From NCBI RefSeq assembly GCF_002086275.1, contig NZ_MVHT01000012.1:30817-94816 (forward strand): a stretch of DNA of 64,000 nucleotides, read 5' to 3'. Made by a program: the position numbers and the translations under genes. Source of the DNA: Mycobacterium intermedium. Lineage in GTDB: Bacteria > Actinomycetota > Actinomycetes > Mycobacteriales > Mycobacteriaceae. Shown here piece after piece: positions 9,270 through 21,969 of this stretch; the first letter of the stretch is position 1, and every line of letters begins with the position of its first letter. Below the pieces are notes generated by a model that did not search any database, had not been told where the DNA came from, and saw only the letters and a list, made by a program, of their open reading frames with translations.

Positions 9270-10262
9270 TTAGCCCGCAGCCGCGTGCACGCTCCCGCCG
9301 CTTCGCGCCGTGACCTCCTGGATGAAGTCACCTATGTAGCGAATGGCACGCCTGCCTTCGGGCAGAATGTCGGCGGCCAACGGAAAGTCGTGAATTTGTC
9401 GGCGCCATAGGTGCAAATCGCACCGGATGGAATGGGCTTGCAGTCGTTCCGCCATCAATTCGGCATCTGAGCACAACAACTCGTCCGAACTTGCGTGGAT
9501 GGTCACCGGCGGCATAGCTGACAAGTCGGCATCCACTGGCGACACGATCTCACCGAGGTATCGGGCAAACATGGACAGCGCCCCGCGGGTGAACATCGAG
9601 CACTTACGGGCGTTGCGGTGCTTGAGTTTTCGGGTCGGATCCGCGTCTGTGAACGGTGAAATGGCTGCGACGCCGGCTGGCTTGACCAGGTCGCTCTCAA
9701 TGGCGGCGAGGGTGCTCATGAAGGCGAGATAGCCGCCAGCAGAGTCGCCCGCGACGACGATCTGGTCATCGTCATAGCCCAGATCGCGTAGGTAACGGAG
9801 GCCGTCCAAGGCGTCGTCGATCGAATCGGGAATGCGGTGCCTCGGCAGCTTGCGGTATCCGATGCTCAGTACCCCCGCGCCGGCCTCCGCCGAGAGGCGG
9901 GTCACCAGCGAGCGATGAGTATTGAGACCGCAGGCCAGGAAGGCACCGCCGTGCAGATAAAGAACCGCCCGCAACGGGGACACGTTGGGCGCGCATACCC
10001 ATTCAGCGGCGCAGTGCTCGAGCTGCACGCATTCTTTGGTCGCCGACCCGAAGCGCGGCAACATGCCCGCCAGGCTGTCCACGTAGTCGAATGGCCACTG
10101 CAGATTCGGCTGAAGCGCCCACGCCCGCACGGTGTTCTTGACAAGAAGACGACTGGTCCAGGACACCGGGATGGATTGCGCGCTGAACCGGCGGTGTATT
10201 CGCCGCTCGCCTAACGGTGTTTCGCTGGGGGACGGGCGATTACGAACCTGTTGCGCGATCAT
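9270..10262 (-). CDS. Alpha/beta-hydrolase esterase of the HSL (Lip) family
   Basis: A 330-residue protein. The oxyanion motif HGGA is at 104-107 and the nucleophile motif GDSAGG at 172-177 (Ser174). Asp260 (SSDELL) and His291 (HDFPL) complete the triad. This is the hormone-sensitive-lipase family that includes mycobacterial Lip esterases. The frame is open to 10454, but GGGAGG eight bases before the ATG at 10262 decides that start. The N-terminal ~60 residues look like the cap region. Substrate is probably a short or medium acyl ester; no specific Lip gene can be assigned. Confidence 0.88.
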   Translation of the reverse strand: MIAQQVRNRPSPSETPLGERRIHRRFSAQSIPVSWTSRLLVKNTVRAWALQPNLQWPFDYVDSLAGMLPRFGSATKECVQLEHCAAEWVCAPNVSPLRAVLYLHGGAFLACGLNTHRSLVTRLSAEAGAGVLSIGYRKLPRHRIPDSIDDALDGLRYLRDLGYDDDQIVVAGDSAGGYLAFMSTLAAIESDLVKPAGVAAISPFTDADPTRKLKHRNARKCSMFTRGALSMFARYLGEIVSPVDADLSAMPPVTIHASSDELLCSDAELMAERLQAHSIRCDLHLWRRQIHDFPLAADILPEGRRAIRYIGDFIQEVTARSGGSVHAAAG

Positions 10263-10552
10263 TGCGGTGACCTCCCTTGGTCTGGACAACCGAATACCCT
10301 GCCGCGCAAGGGCTAAACGGCAGGAATCGCGCCGAATACCGTCCAAACCAATGTTGGACATCTCACGTTTAATGTACGAATCGGGCGGGTAGTGGGTTAT
10401 ACGAGTAGGCCATGAACAGGGATATTCTCCGGCGGCCCCGATATCTTCGGCCACCGTCCCGCGTGACCAACGACAGACGTCAACTATGCTGGCGCGTCGG
10501 CCTTTTCGAATGTAGCGATTCGACGAGAATGCAGCCGGGTATACCGCTGCCT

Positions 10553-10821
10553 ATGAGCGCTACGTCCAAGACTTTGTATTTCCCGCTGTCGATTGCTACC
10601 AGCGTGGCGGGAGGCGTCCTCGCTGGCTCGATCTTCAACCAGGTGTGGCAGCGGTTCAGCGCGAACGACGAAGGCCCACCAGACCCCAAAGACCTGAGCA
10701 AGTCCACCCAGAGTGCGCTCCTTGGCGCCGGACTGCAGGGCTTGATTTTCGGAGTGGTGCGGGCGGCAGTCGATCGCATGGCCGCCCGCGGGTACCAGGC
10801 AGTCACCCACGAATCGCCGTC

Positions 10822-10825
<4 letters not shown>
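10553..10825 (+). CDS. DUF4235 small membrane protein
   Basis: A 90-residue protein. A glycine-rich hydrophobic N-terminal stretch (PLSIATSVAGGVLAGSIFNQ) is followed by a charged loop (DPKDLSKSTQ) and a second glycine-rich helix (LLGAGLQGLIFGVVRAAVDR). This is the DUF4235 pattern found widely in actinobacteria. Function is unknown. I chose the ATG at 10553 because homology starts there. The intergenic stretch 10263-10552 between this gene and the divergent esterase holds the two promoters and nothing else I can name. Confidence 0.75.
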
Positions 10826-14670
<3,845 letters not shown>

Positions 14671-14773
14671 GGACTCACCTTATTGCGCTACTTCCGGTAG
14701 CGGAAGTACCCACGGCGCGCCGTCGGCACCTCCCCCAGTTGCCGACTCCCCACGGGTAGCGGAGTATCGCGCT

Positions 14774-15577
14774 ATGAGACGAGAAGTGGGCGTTGAAATG
14801 GAAGTCGAAATCACCGCCGCCACAACTCTCGAGTTTCAGATAGCCGTCGCGCCGCATCCGGGCGCCGAAGTGTTCGAGTCGCTGCGCTTCGACTTGGACG
14901 GACGGACCATTCAACCGGTGGAAATCAACGGTCTGCACGGCAACCGGATTCACAAGTTCGATGCCTCGGAGGGCACCCTGCGGGTCGATTACGCGGCGAC
15001 GGTCGTGGGCCAGACACAGCCCGCTCTCGGGTCCGAATACGACCAGTCTCTTTATCTACGTCCCAGCCGCTATGCCGAGGCCGACAAGTTCTTTGGCTTC
15101 GCCGCAACGGAATTCGGCAGTGATGACGACGCCGCGAGGCTGCTGGAACACGTGAGTTCGTGGGTGGGCACCCGGTTGGAATACGTACCCGGTTCGAGTG
15201 ATCCGATCGACGGCGCCGTGGACACACTGCTCGCCGGCAAGGGTGTGTGCCGTGATTACGCGCATCTGGTCGTGGCGCTGCTGCGTGCCGTGAACATCCC
15301 CGCCCGCGTGGTATCGGTCTATGCGCCGGGGTTGTCTCCAATGGATTTCCACGCCGTCGCCGAGGTTTTCGTCGAGGGGCACTGGCGAGTGGTCGATGCG
15401 ACCCTGCTGGCGCCCCGACAGACGTTGGTGCGCATAGCCACTGGCCGCGACGCCGCCGATACGGCGTTTCTCGACAATCACCGAGGCGCGATCACTCTCA
15501 ACCAGCTTTCGGTGACAGCCGTCGTTGACGGCGACTTGCCCCGCGATTCGATCGACCACCTCGTTTCGATTCGCTGA
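14774..15577 (+). CDS. Transglutaminase-like cysteine protease family protein
   Basis: A 267-residue protein with an N-terminal beta domain of ~105 residues and a transglutaminase core. The catalytic triad is visible: C159 (GKGVCRDYAHL), H193 (DFHAVAEV) and D208 (RVVDAT). Such proteins act as isopeptidases or proteases rather than true crosslinkers. The ATG at 14774 has GGAG 9 bases upstream. Its last 80 bp overlap the 3' end of the converging desaturase gene. Confidence 0.87.
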   Translation: MRREVGVEMEVEITAATTLEFQIAVAPHPGAEVFESLRFDLDGRTIQPVEINGLHGNRIHKFDASEGTLRVDYAATVVGQTQPALGSEYDQSLYLRPSRYAEADKFFGFAATEFGSDDDAARLLEHVSSWVGTRLEYVPGSSDPIDGAVDTLLAGKGVCRDYAHLVVALLRAVNIPARVVSVYAPGLSPMDFHAVAEVFVEGHWRVVDATLLAPRQTLVRIATGRDAADTAFLDNHRGAITLNQLSVTAVVDGDLPRDSIDHLVSIR

Positions 15578-16796
15578 GCACATGCGACCGCCGTCCGTTC
15601 CGTAGCGCGGTCACCAGGCCGTGCCGCGGCACGGTGCCGGGGGGCCCACTCGTAGCGCCGAGCGCGCCGACGTCGCGGAACTTGTGCTCCGACGCTGTCT
15701 CGGGCGCGTCGTGCACCGACGCGGACAGGAACCGGTTCGGCAACGCCAACTTGGCGATGGTGCGGAAGGTGAGCAGATACTGTCGAATCAGCGGGCCGGT
15801 CGTGTACGGCAGGTCGTACTTCACGCACAGCGCACGGACCCGTTGCGCGATCTCCGCGTAGTGATTGCTCGGCAGGTCGGGAAAAAGGTGGTGCTCGATC
15901 TGGTAGCACAGGTTTCCACTGAGGAATGCCAACACCGGGCCGGCGTCGAAGTTTGCGGTGCCGAGCATCTGCCGCAGATACCATTCCGGTTTGGTCTCGC
16001 CGTCGAGCGTGACCGGGTCGAACTTCTCCGCCCCGTCGGCAAAGTGACCACACAGGATCACCACGTTCGCCCAGACGTTGCGCAGCAGGTTGGCCAGCAG
16101 GTTCGCCAGCAGTGTGCGACGCCATCGACGCAGGCTCAGAGCCGGAAAGAAGACGAAGTCCTTGCCGGCCTGACGGGCCATCTTATGCAGGAGTGCGCGG
16201 GTGTGTGCCGACTTCTCGGCGGGGGTCGTTGCCCGCTCATGCGCGGAATGCAAACCGTGCGCCGCGATGCCCCACTCGAACATGACCGCCAGCAGCACGT
16301 TGCGCGGAACCTGATACAGATTGCTGCGCCGCCACTCCTGGTCGCGGGTGACCCGCAGCACGCCAAAGCCCAGGTCGTCGTCCACCCCGATGACGTTGGT
16401 GAACACGTGGTGGCGATAGTTGTGCGAATACCGCCACTGCGATGAGACCCCCGCCATGTCCCACTCCCAGGTATTGGAATGGATTTCCGGGTCGTTCATC
16501 CAATCCCATTGACCGTGGCCGATGTTGTGGCCGAGTTCCATGTTCTCGATGCTCTTGGCGACCGCGAGCGTCGCGGTACCCAGCGTCCAGCCAACCTTGC
16601 CGGTGGTCCCGGCAATCACCAGCCGCGCGGCCAGATCGAGGATGCGCTGCAGTGCGATGGCCCGACGAATGTAGGCCCTGTCTTGGGCGCCGAGCGAACC
16701 CTCCACGTCGCGGCGGATCGCCTCCAGGTCGGCTGCCAGCGCCTCCAGGTCCGCCTGAGTCAGGTGCGCATAAGCCGCTACATCGGTTATCGCCAT
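15498..16796 (-). CDS. Membrane fatty acid desaturase, DesA3-like
   Basis: A 432-residue acyl-CoA desaturase. Histidine boxes are HNIGH (90-94), HNYRHH (125-130) and QIEHH (299-303), with H251 in CGHFADGAEKF. It aligns along its length with M. tuberculosis DesA3 (Rv3229c), the stearoyl-CoA delta-9 desaturase, which makes oleate with an Rv3230c-type reductase. No such reductase is adjacent. The Arg/Ser-rich tail beyond about residue 395 is read from sequence that also encodes the end of the transglutaminase gene on the other strand, so the ancestral stop may have been lost. Confidence 0.9.
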   Translation of the reverse strand: MAITDVAAYAHLTQADLEALAADLEAIRRDVEGSLGAQDRAYIRRAIALQRILDLAARLVIAGTTGKVGWTLGTATLAVAKSIENMELGHNIGHGQWDWMNDPEIHSNTWEWDMAGVSSQWRYSHNYRHHVFTNVIGVDDDLGFGVLRVTRDQEWRRSNLYQVPRNVLLAVMFEWGIAAHGLHSAHERATTPAEKSAHTRALLHKMARQAGKDFVFFPALSLRRWRRTLLANLLANLLRNVWANVVILCGHFADGAEKFDPVTLDGETKPEWYLRQMLGTANFDAGPVLAFLSGNLCYQIEHHLFPDLPSNHYAEIAQRVRALCVKYDLPYTTGPLIRQYLLTFRTIAKLALPNRFLSASVHDAPETASEHKFRDVGALGATSGPPGTVPRHGLVTALRNGRRSHVLSESKRGGRSNRGASRRQRRLSPKAG

Positions 16797-16927
16797 TGCC
16801 GCAGCATCATCGTTTCGTCCGTCCGTCCAGGATCGTGGGGTTGGCCCAGCATTGTTCCCGCATGGACGGGTGCTCCACCTCCCACCCTCTCATCAGCTTC
16901 ACTGGTTCGCGCCCCGGGGGTAGAGAT

Positions 16928-17770
16928 ATGACCATGGCAGAGCACTCATACCCCGGCACACTGCTGGCCAACCAAGTCGCGGTGGTGACCGGCGGCGGTG
17001 GCGGCGTCGGCGCCGCCACCTCGAAGTTGTTCGCCGAGCAGGGCGCACAGGTGGTGATCGCCGATATCGACGGCGAGCTCGCCCGGCGAACCGCCGGCGA
17101 GATCGGCGAGGCGGCGTGGGCAATCGTCACCGATGTCCGCCAGGACGACCAGGTGAGCGCTCTGGCACGGAGGGTGCTGGATCGTTATGGCCGGGTAGAT
17201 GTGCTGGTCAACAACGTCGGGCACTGGCTGCGACACCCGGGCAAGTTCGTCGACACAGACCCGCAGTTCTGGGACGAGCTCTACCGGGTGAACTTGCATC
17301 ACGTCTTTCTGGTGACACGCGCGTTCCTGCCGGCCATGATCGACCGGCGCGCGGGGGCGATCGTCAACGTCTCGTCCCTGGAAGGGTTGCGGGGCTACCC
17401 CCAGGATCCGGTCTACGCCGCCTTCAAGGCGGCGGTCATCCACTTCACCCGCAGCCTCGCGGTCCAGGTGGGCAGTGACGGCGTCCGGGTCAATGCGATC
17501 GGCCCGGACGTCACCGAATCGCTACAAGTGCCGTACTCCCAATGGCTGTCCGCGGCAGAACAGGCGCAGTGGCCGCAGTGGGTTCCGGTTGGACGGATGG
17601 GCCAGCCCGTGGACCAGGCCCGCGTCATCCTCTTCCTGGCCTCGGAGCTGTCCGCGTTCGTCACCGGCCACACCATTCCCACCGACGGTGGCACCGGGGC
17701 AGCGGGCGGATGGTTCCGCTCGTCGCGGCGAGCCGGCCGGGAATGGACGAATCGACCCATCGCACCTTGA
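16928..17770 (+). CDS. Short-chain dehydrogenase/reductase
   Basis: A 280-residue classical SDR. The NAD(P) motif TGGGGGVG is at 21-28, with ADID ending strand 2 (an Asp that favours NAD(H)). NNVG (95-98) replaces the usual NNAG. Catalytic residues are Ser149/150 (NVSS), Y163 and K167 (YAAFK). The C-terminus has the GHTIPTDGG motif. Substrate is unknown. I use the ATG at 16928; GGGGG lies just upstream. It diverges from the desaturase gene across a 131-bp promoter region. Confidence 0.88.
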   Translation: MTMAEHSYPGTLLANQVAVVTGGGGGVGAATSKLFAEQGAQVVIADIDGELARRTAGEIGEAAWAIVTDVRQDDQVSALARRVLDRYGRVDVLVNNVGHWLRHPGKFVDTDPQFWDELYRVNLHHVFLVTRAFLPAMIDRRAGAIVNVSSLEGLRGYPQDPVYAAFKAAVIHFTRSLAVQVGSDGVRVNAIGPDVTESLQVPYSQWLSAAEQAQWPQWVPVGRMGQPVDQARVILFLASELSAFVTGHTIPTDGGTGAAGGWFRSSRRAGREWTNRPIAP

Positions 17771-17828
17771 AGGGGTTGGTCCGCTTGGCGCACGATGACC
17801 GGATGGCCCTTGACGAGCGAGCAGCACG

Positions 17829-18704
17829 ATGACCGAATCAGGCACGACCCGCGTGGCGGTCTACTTCGACTTCGACAACATCGTGATCTCCCGCTACGAC
17901 CAGGTGCACGGTCGCGGCGCCTTTCAGCGGGACAAGGCCAAAGGTCTGGAAAAGGAGCGGCTGCAGCCGGCGACCGTCGATCTCGGGGCCATCGTCGACT
18001 TCGCGTCCTCGTTCGGCACCCTGGTGCTCACCCGCGCATACGCGGACTGGTCCGCCGATGTCAACGCCGGATACCACCGTCAGCTCGTGGCACGGGCGGT
18101 CGATCTGGTGCAGCTGTTTCCGGCCGCCGCGTACGGCAAGAACGGTGCCGACATCCGACTGGCCGTCGACGCCGTCGAAGACATGTTCCGGTTGCCTGAT
18201 CTGACGCACGTGGTGATCGTCGGAGGCGATTCCGACTACATCGCGCTGGCTCAGCGCTGCAAACGCCTCGGCCGCTACGTGGTCGGTATCGGTGTCGCCG
18301 GGGCGAGCAGCCAGTCGCTGGCAGCGGCCTGCGACGAGTTCGTCACGTACGACGCCCTGCCCGGGATAACCGCAAACGAGGAACCGGCGCCGCAGCCCAA
18401 GAAGCGTGGCCGACACGCCACGCCCAACGACCGCGACGACGAGCCGGCCGCACCCGACCCACAGGTCGCCGCAACCAGGCTGCTCGAGCGCGCGTTGCGA
18501 ATCGGCCAGGAGAAGGACGATGTCGAATGGCTGCACAACTCGGTCGTCAAGGCGCAGATGAAGCGGATGGACCCGTCGTTCAGCGAAAAGTCGTTGGGCT
18601 ACAAAACATTCAGCGAGTTTCTGCGGTCGCGAAGCGACATCGTCGACCTCGACGAGAGCAGCACCACACGCACCGTGCGCCTGCGTAGCGACAACGGGTC
18701 CTAG
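17829..18704 (+). CDS. NYN-domain RNase with C-terminal LOTUS/OST-HTH domain
   Basis: A 291-residue protein. The NYN (PIN-like) domain covers about 1-170, with acidic residues in YFDFDN (D14, D16), KNGADIRLAVDAVEDM and GGDSDY that would form a metal-dependent nuclease site. A Pro/Lys-rich linker (190-215) leads to a LOTUS/OST-HTH domain at about 220-285 (LLERALRIGQEK, LGYKTFSEFL). In bacteria this architecture is presumed to bind and cut RNA, possibly G-rich or structured RNA. It follows the SDR gene by 58 bp on the same strand. Confidence 0.85.
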   Translation: MTESGTTRVAVYFDFDNIVISRYDQVHGRGAFQRDKAKGLEKERLQPATVDLGAIVDFASSFGTLVLTRAYADWSADVNAGYHRQLVARAVDLVQLFPAAAYGKNGADIRLAVDAVEDMFRLPDLTHVVIVGGDSDYIALAQRCKRLGRYVVGIGVAGASSQSLAAACDEFVTYDALPGITANEEPAPQPKKRGRHATPNDRDDEPAAPDPQVAATRLLERALRIGQEKDDVEWLHNSVVKAQMKRMDPSFSEKSLGYKTFSEFLRSRSDIVDLDESSTTRTVRLRSDNGS

Positions 18705-18875
18705 CGGGTCCTAGCCCGCGCCGAATGTCGGCCTAGGGACCCAACTTTGGTCCCGACGTGTAGCCGTCCTGTAACGACCGTCAACGTCTCGTAAAAAACG
18801 GTACGCTCGTCTAGCGGCGCTCTTCGGGGCGGCCTAGCTTTGTAGCCAGCCAACCCTTTGCCGTGAGGAGAAGCC

Positions 18876-19040
18876 ATGCCCAGCATCGAGGCCCGGCTCC
18901 GCGAGCACCTGCGCAACTACGCCATTGAGGTACGCCGGCTGGCATACACCGTGCCGAACGGGATCGGCGAGCGTGACCTGTTGCGGTTGTCCGATCAAAT
19001 GACGGCGGCCGCGGACACCGTTGTCCGACGGCGCGCTTGA
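18876..19040 (+). CDS. Small conserved-type hypothetical protein (54 aa)
   Basis: A 54-residue ORF with a good ribosome site (GAGGAG at 18865-18870, 5 bases before the ATG). It is Arg-rich and helical (start MPSIEARLREHLRNYAIEV, end TAAADTVVRRRA). It has no membrane segment or cysteine. It ends 4 bp before the stop of the converging methyltransferase-like gene. The strong Shine-Dalgarno sequence and codon bias suggest a real gene; I do not recognise a family. Confidence 0.6.
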   Translation: MPSIEARLREHLRNYAIEVRRLAYTVPNGIGERDLLRLSDQMTAAADTVVRRRA

Positions 19041-19044
19041 CTTT

Positions 19045-19548
19045 CTAGGCGTAACCCAAGGCGGCGTTCTCGGTATCGATGCGGACCTTGAGTACGAAGG
19101 CGTTGACAATTGTGAAGACGATGGCCGTCAGCCACGCCGAATGCACCAACGGGAGCGCCGCAACCTCCGCGACGACGGCGGTGTAGTTGGGGTGGTGTAG
19201 CCATCGATACGGTCCGCGCCGCACCAGCGGCGCACTGGGAATCACGATAAGCCTTGGGTTCCAATGCTTGCCGAGCACGGCAACGCACCACCAGCGCACC
19301 AACGTACTGAGCGCCACGACGGCAACCATCGGCCAGCCCAGCCACGGAATGAATGGCCGGTGCCGTTCACTCACCTCGGCGACACACGAAACAAGCAGCA
19401 GCGCATGCATACTGACCATCGCCGGATAATGGCCCTGGCCGAACTCCCTGCCGCCCTGGCTCATTGACCACGCGGCGTTGCGACGGGCCACAAGCAGTTC
19501 GACCAAACGCTCGACCGCGATGGCGAAGACGAAAGCGTAGTAATACAT
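19045..19548 (-). CDS. ICMT-family membrane methyltransferase (type III PKS partner)
   Basis: A 167-residue polytopic protein with four or five hydrophobic segments. The isoprenylcysteine carboxyl methyltransferase signature is seen: RRGPYRWLHHPNYTAV followed by a distal Glu (RIDTENAALGY). It starts 12 bp after the type III PKS stop codon on the same strand. This pair matches the bpsA-bpsB layout of Bacillus, where the ICMT-like enzyme O-methylates the alkylpyrone made by the PKS. The same role is likely here but is inferred from context. Confidence 0.83.
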   Translation of the reverse strand: MYYYAFVFAIAVERLVELLVARRNAAWSMSQGGREFGQGHYPAMVSMHALLLVSCVAEVSERHRPFIPWLGWPMVAVVALSTLVRWWCVAVLGKHWNPRLIVIPSAPLVRRGPYRWLHHPNYTAVVAEVAALPLVHSAWLTAIVFTIVNAFVLKVRIDTENAALGYA

Positions 19549-19560
19549 GATCCCGCGCCC

Positions 19561-20667
19561 TCACCAACGCAGCAGGAGCAACTCGAAGCTGAAGCCCGGA
19601 CCCATGGCGAGCATAACCCCGAAGGTTCCGTGTTCCGGCGGGTCGGCAAGCGTGCGACGCAACACGTCAAGAACCGACGCCGAGGAGATGTTGCCGTTGT
19701 CGCGCATGGACTCTCGGCTATGCGCCACGGCGTCCGCGGGCAGATCCAGAGCGTCCTCGATCGAGTCGAGAACCTTCGGGCCGCCCGGATGGCATACCCA
19801 GGTCGAGATGTCTTCTTTGGACAGACCGTACTGGGCGAGGAAACCGTCGACCTCCTCGGCCAGATAGTCATCGGCCATCTTCGGAACATCGCGGGACATC
19901 ACCAACTGAAATCCGCTGGAGCCCACGCGCCAACCCATCACATCGACGGTCGATGGGAGCACCCGACTCTGGGTGGCCAGGACCCGTGGCCCCCGATATG
20001 CGTTGGGGTGCAACAGAGCCCGATCGGCGCCGACGGCAACCACGGCGGCCGCACCGTCACCGAACAGCGACACACCGATCAACGCGGGGATCGAGGTGTC
20101 GTCGCGCTGTAGCGTCAGCGAACACAGCTCGACCGAAAGCAGCACGGCTACATCCCCCGGGTAGCCACGCAGATAATCGTGTACACGCGCCATCCCAGCA
20201 GCACCGGCCACGCAGCCAAGTCCGAAAAGAGGTACCCGTTTGATGTTGGGCCGCAGTCCAATTCGTTCGACGAGTCGCGCATCTACAGTGGGCACTGCGA
20301 CTCCGGTACTCGAAACCATCACGATGGTGTCCACCTCGTGGGGTTCGATGCCGGCCCCGGCGAGTGCGGACACCACCGCCTGCTCACCAAGGTCAACGGC
20401 GACCTCGATGTAGGCGTCATTCGCCTCGGTGAACCCACTTAGCTTCGGATAGCGCGAAAGCGGTAGTGCCAGACTGCGCTGGTCGACGCCGGTGGTCGCG
20501 GCGAAGCGCATGAATTCCGGCCCGGCGGCATCGGTGAGCTCACGCGACACTTCGTCCTGGTTGTACCGGTTCGGTGTGAATGCGGCTGCTGTGCCGACGA
20601 TGTAAGGCGCGCCGCGGCTGGCATGAGCGATCGCGCCAGCGGCTGTCAAATGTGTTGTAACGGTCAT
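19561..20667 (-). CDS. Type III polyketide synthase (alkylpyrone/alkylresorcinol type)
   Basis: A 368-residue chalcone-synthase-fold enzyme. The catalytic triad is C152 (LFGLGCVAGAAG), H293 (CHPGGPK) and N326 (NGNISSAS). The family condenses long-chain acyl-CoA with malonyl-CoA to give pyrones or resorcinols; M. tuberculosis homologues are PKS10, PKS11 and PKS18. The ATG at 20667 (MTVTTHLTAAG) is used; a GTG at 20703 is in frame, and neither has a clear ribosome site. With the adjacent ICMT-type gene it probably makes a methylated alkylpyrone. Confidence 0.92.
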   Translation of the reverse strand: MTVTTHLTAAGAIAHASRGAPYIVGTAAAFTPNRYNQDEVSRELTDAAGPEFMRFAATTGVDQRSLALPLSRYPKLSGFTEANDAYIEVAVDLGEQAVVSALAGAGIEPHEVDTIVMVSSTGVAVPTVDARLVERIGLRPNIKRVPLFGLGCVAGAAGMARVHDYLRGYPGDVAVLLSVELCSLTLQRDDTSIPALIGVSLFGDGAAAVVAVGADRALLHPNAYRGPRVLATQSRVLPSTVDVMGWRVGSSGFQLVMSRDVPKMADDYLAEEVDGFLAQYGLSKEDISTWVCHPGGPKVLDSIEDALDLPADAVAHSRESMRDNGNISSASVLDVLRRTLADPPEHGTFGVMLAMGPGFSFELLLLRW

Positions 20668-20778
20668 GTCTAGCGCACGTATGGCATTCCGCCGCAGGTT
20701 CACCCGAACACGGGCAACGTGAACTTAAACACACCGTGAACCTGGAAGTTGCCCAGGCCAGGGCGGATCCGAAAACCC

Positions 20779-21198
20779 CTATAGCCAGGGCCCGACGCCG
20801 GCGATTCTGTCGACCCGGACACGGGTGAGGAAGCCCGGAGGCGAGCCGGGCGGCGGGAATACGTTGGGATCGGACAACGTCTGCGCGAGTTCTTTCAGCA
20901 GCTCTGGTGCGCCGCCTTCGACGATCCGTGCGGTGCCATAGACGGCCAGATAGGGCCGCATACCAGGGCCGGGCTCGTCTGGGGCCTCGATCGTGAGGGC
21001 GACGCGGGGATCGTGGCGTATGTTGCGTACCTTTTTATGCTCGGCCAGATGGGCGGTGACGAGTTCGTCCCCGTCCGGCGTCGATTGCAGCGCGACCCAA
21101 ACCAGGGACACATGGGGGCTGCCGTCGGGGTTCAGGGTCACCAGCGTGGCGTTCGCGCCCTTGCCGATGAGGTCGCGGGCGGCGTCGTTGAGTTTCAT
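20779..21198 (-). CDS. PPOX-class F420-dependent flavin/deazaflavin reductase
   Basis: A 139-residue split-barrel protein (NATLVTLNPDGSPHVSLVW, then HKKVRNIRHDPRVALTIE, AVYGTARIVEG). The pattern matches the pyridoxamine-5'-phosphate-oxidase-like FDOR-B proteins of mycobacteria such as Rv1155, which use coenzyme F420. The substrate is unknown. It lies upstream of the PKS gene on the same strand but 112 bp away with no sign of coupling. The stretch 21199-21425 holds no gene. Confidence 0.85.
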   Translation of the reverse strand: MKLNDAARDLIGKGANATLVTLNPDGSPHVSLVWVALQSTPDGDELVTAHLAEHKKVRNIRHDPRVALTIEAPDEPGPGMRPYLAVYGTARIVEGGAPELLKELAQTLSDPNVFPPPGSPPGFLTRVRVDRIAGVGPWL

Positions 21199-21425
21199 GC
21201 GAGTTTTAACAGCTTGCGGGGGGATTCATTCCCGGACGACGACGATACAAGCGGCACAGCGCCATCACGCCGGTGCGAGGCGGCACTGACAGCGCACGCG
21301 CTGGCAAGGCCGCCGCCCTTGGGCCCGTCGACGCCGACCAGAGGGAGGTACCAGACGCGTTCCGTCGGGTGCAATTCACCCATCTGCTACGCGCGGTTAT
21401 CCGAGGTCAAAAGGTCGTCGCTCGA

Positions 21426-21920
21426 CTAGCTGCGAGCCGCCCGAGGGTAGCCGCGCCGCACGGTGCGGTCCAGAACGCCGAGGGTCGCGCGCAACGCACC
21501 TTCGGATATGACCGGAAAAATCCCAGCCTCACGCCACGTGGGACCGATGTCGGACCAGTCGTAGAACGACGTAACCACCGTGGCCGCACCGTCCTCCTTC
21601 GGCTCAAGCCGGTAGCCGTAGACGTGACCGATCTGGGGTTTGATCTGGCCGAGGATCGTCCACGCGATGAGCCGGTCCCGTTCGAACTCCGTGATCTGGA
21701 CGGTGACGTCATACTTGCCCAACTGCGGAAAGTCGTTGAGCGATTCGCGGTCCATGTGCACCACAAAGCTGTCGCCGACGGCCTGCACGGGTTCTCCGTC
21801 GGCGTCCTGCAGCATGCCCGTCGAGTCGATAGCGACGTGGCCCTGCGGGTCACACAGCACCGCGAAGATGTCGGATGCCGGCGCCGCTACGGTGCGCTGG
21901 ATTTCTATGCGGTCGGTCAT
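21426..21920 (-). CDS. SRPBCC/polyketide cyclase-like protein
   Basis: A 164-residue START-like fold protein (start MTDRIEIQRTVAAPASDIFA, then WTILGQIKPQIGHVYGYRLEP and the C-terminal helix region GALRATLGVLDRTVRR). Members bind hydrophobic ligands or act as cyclases. Nothing in the sequence shows the ligand. It is followed upstream by a membrane protein gene 50 bp away on the same strand. Confidence 0.8.
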   Translation of the reverse strand: MTDRIEIQRTVAAPASDIFAVLCDPQGHVAIDSTGMLQDADGEPVQAVGDSFVVHMDRESLNDFPQLGKYDVTVQITEFERDRLIAWTILGQIKPQIGHVYGYRLEPKEDGAATVVTSFYDWSDIGPTWREAGIFPVISEGALRATLGVLDRTVRRGYPRAARS

Positions 21921-21969
21921 TGGCCCTCCGATCCACCGGGGCTACTCGCGCCCACTGTACGTCCCCCCG

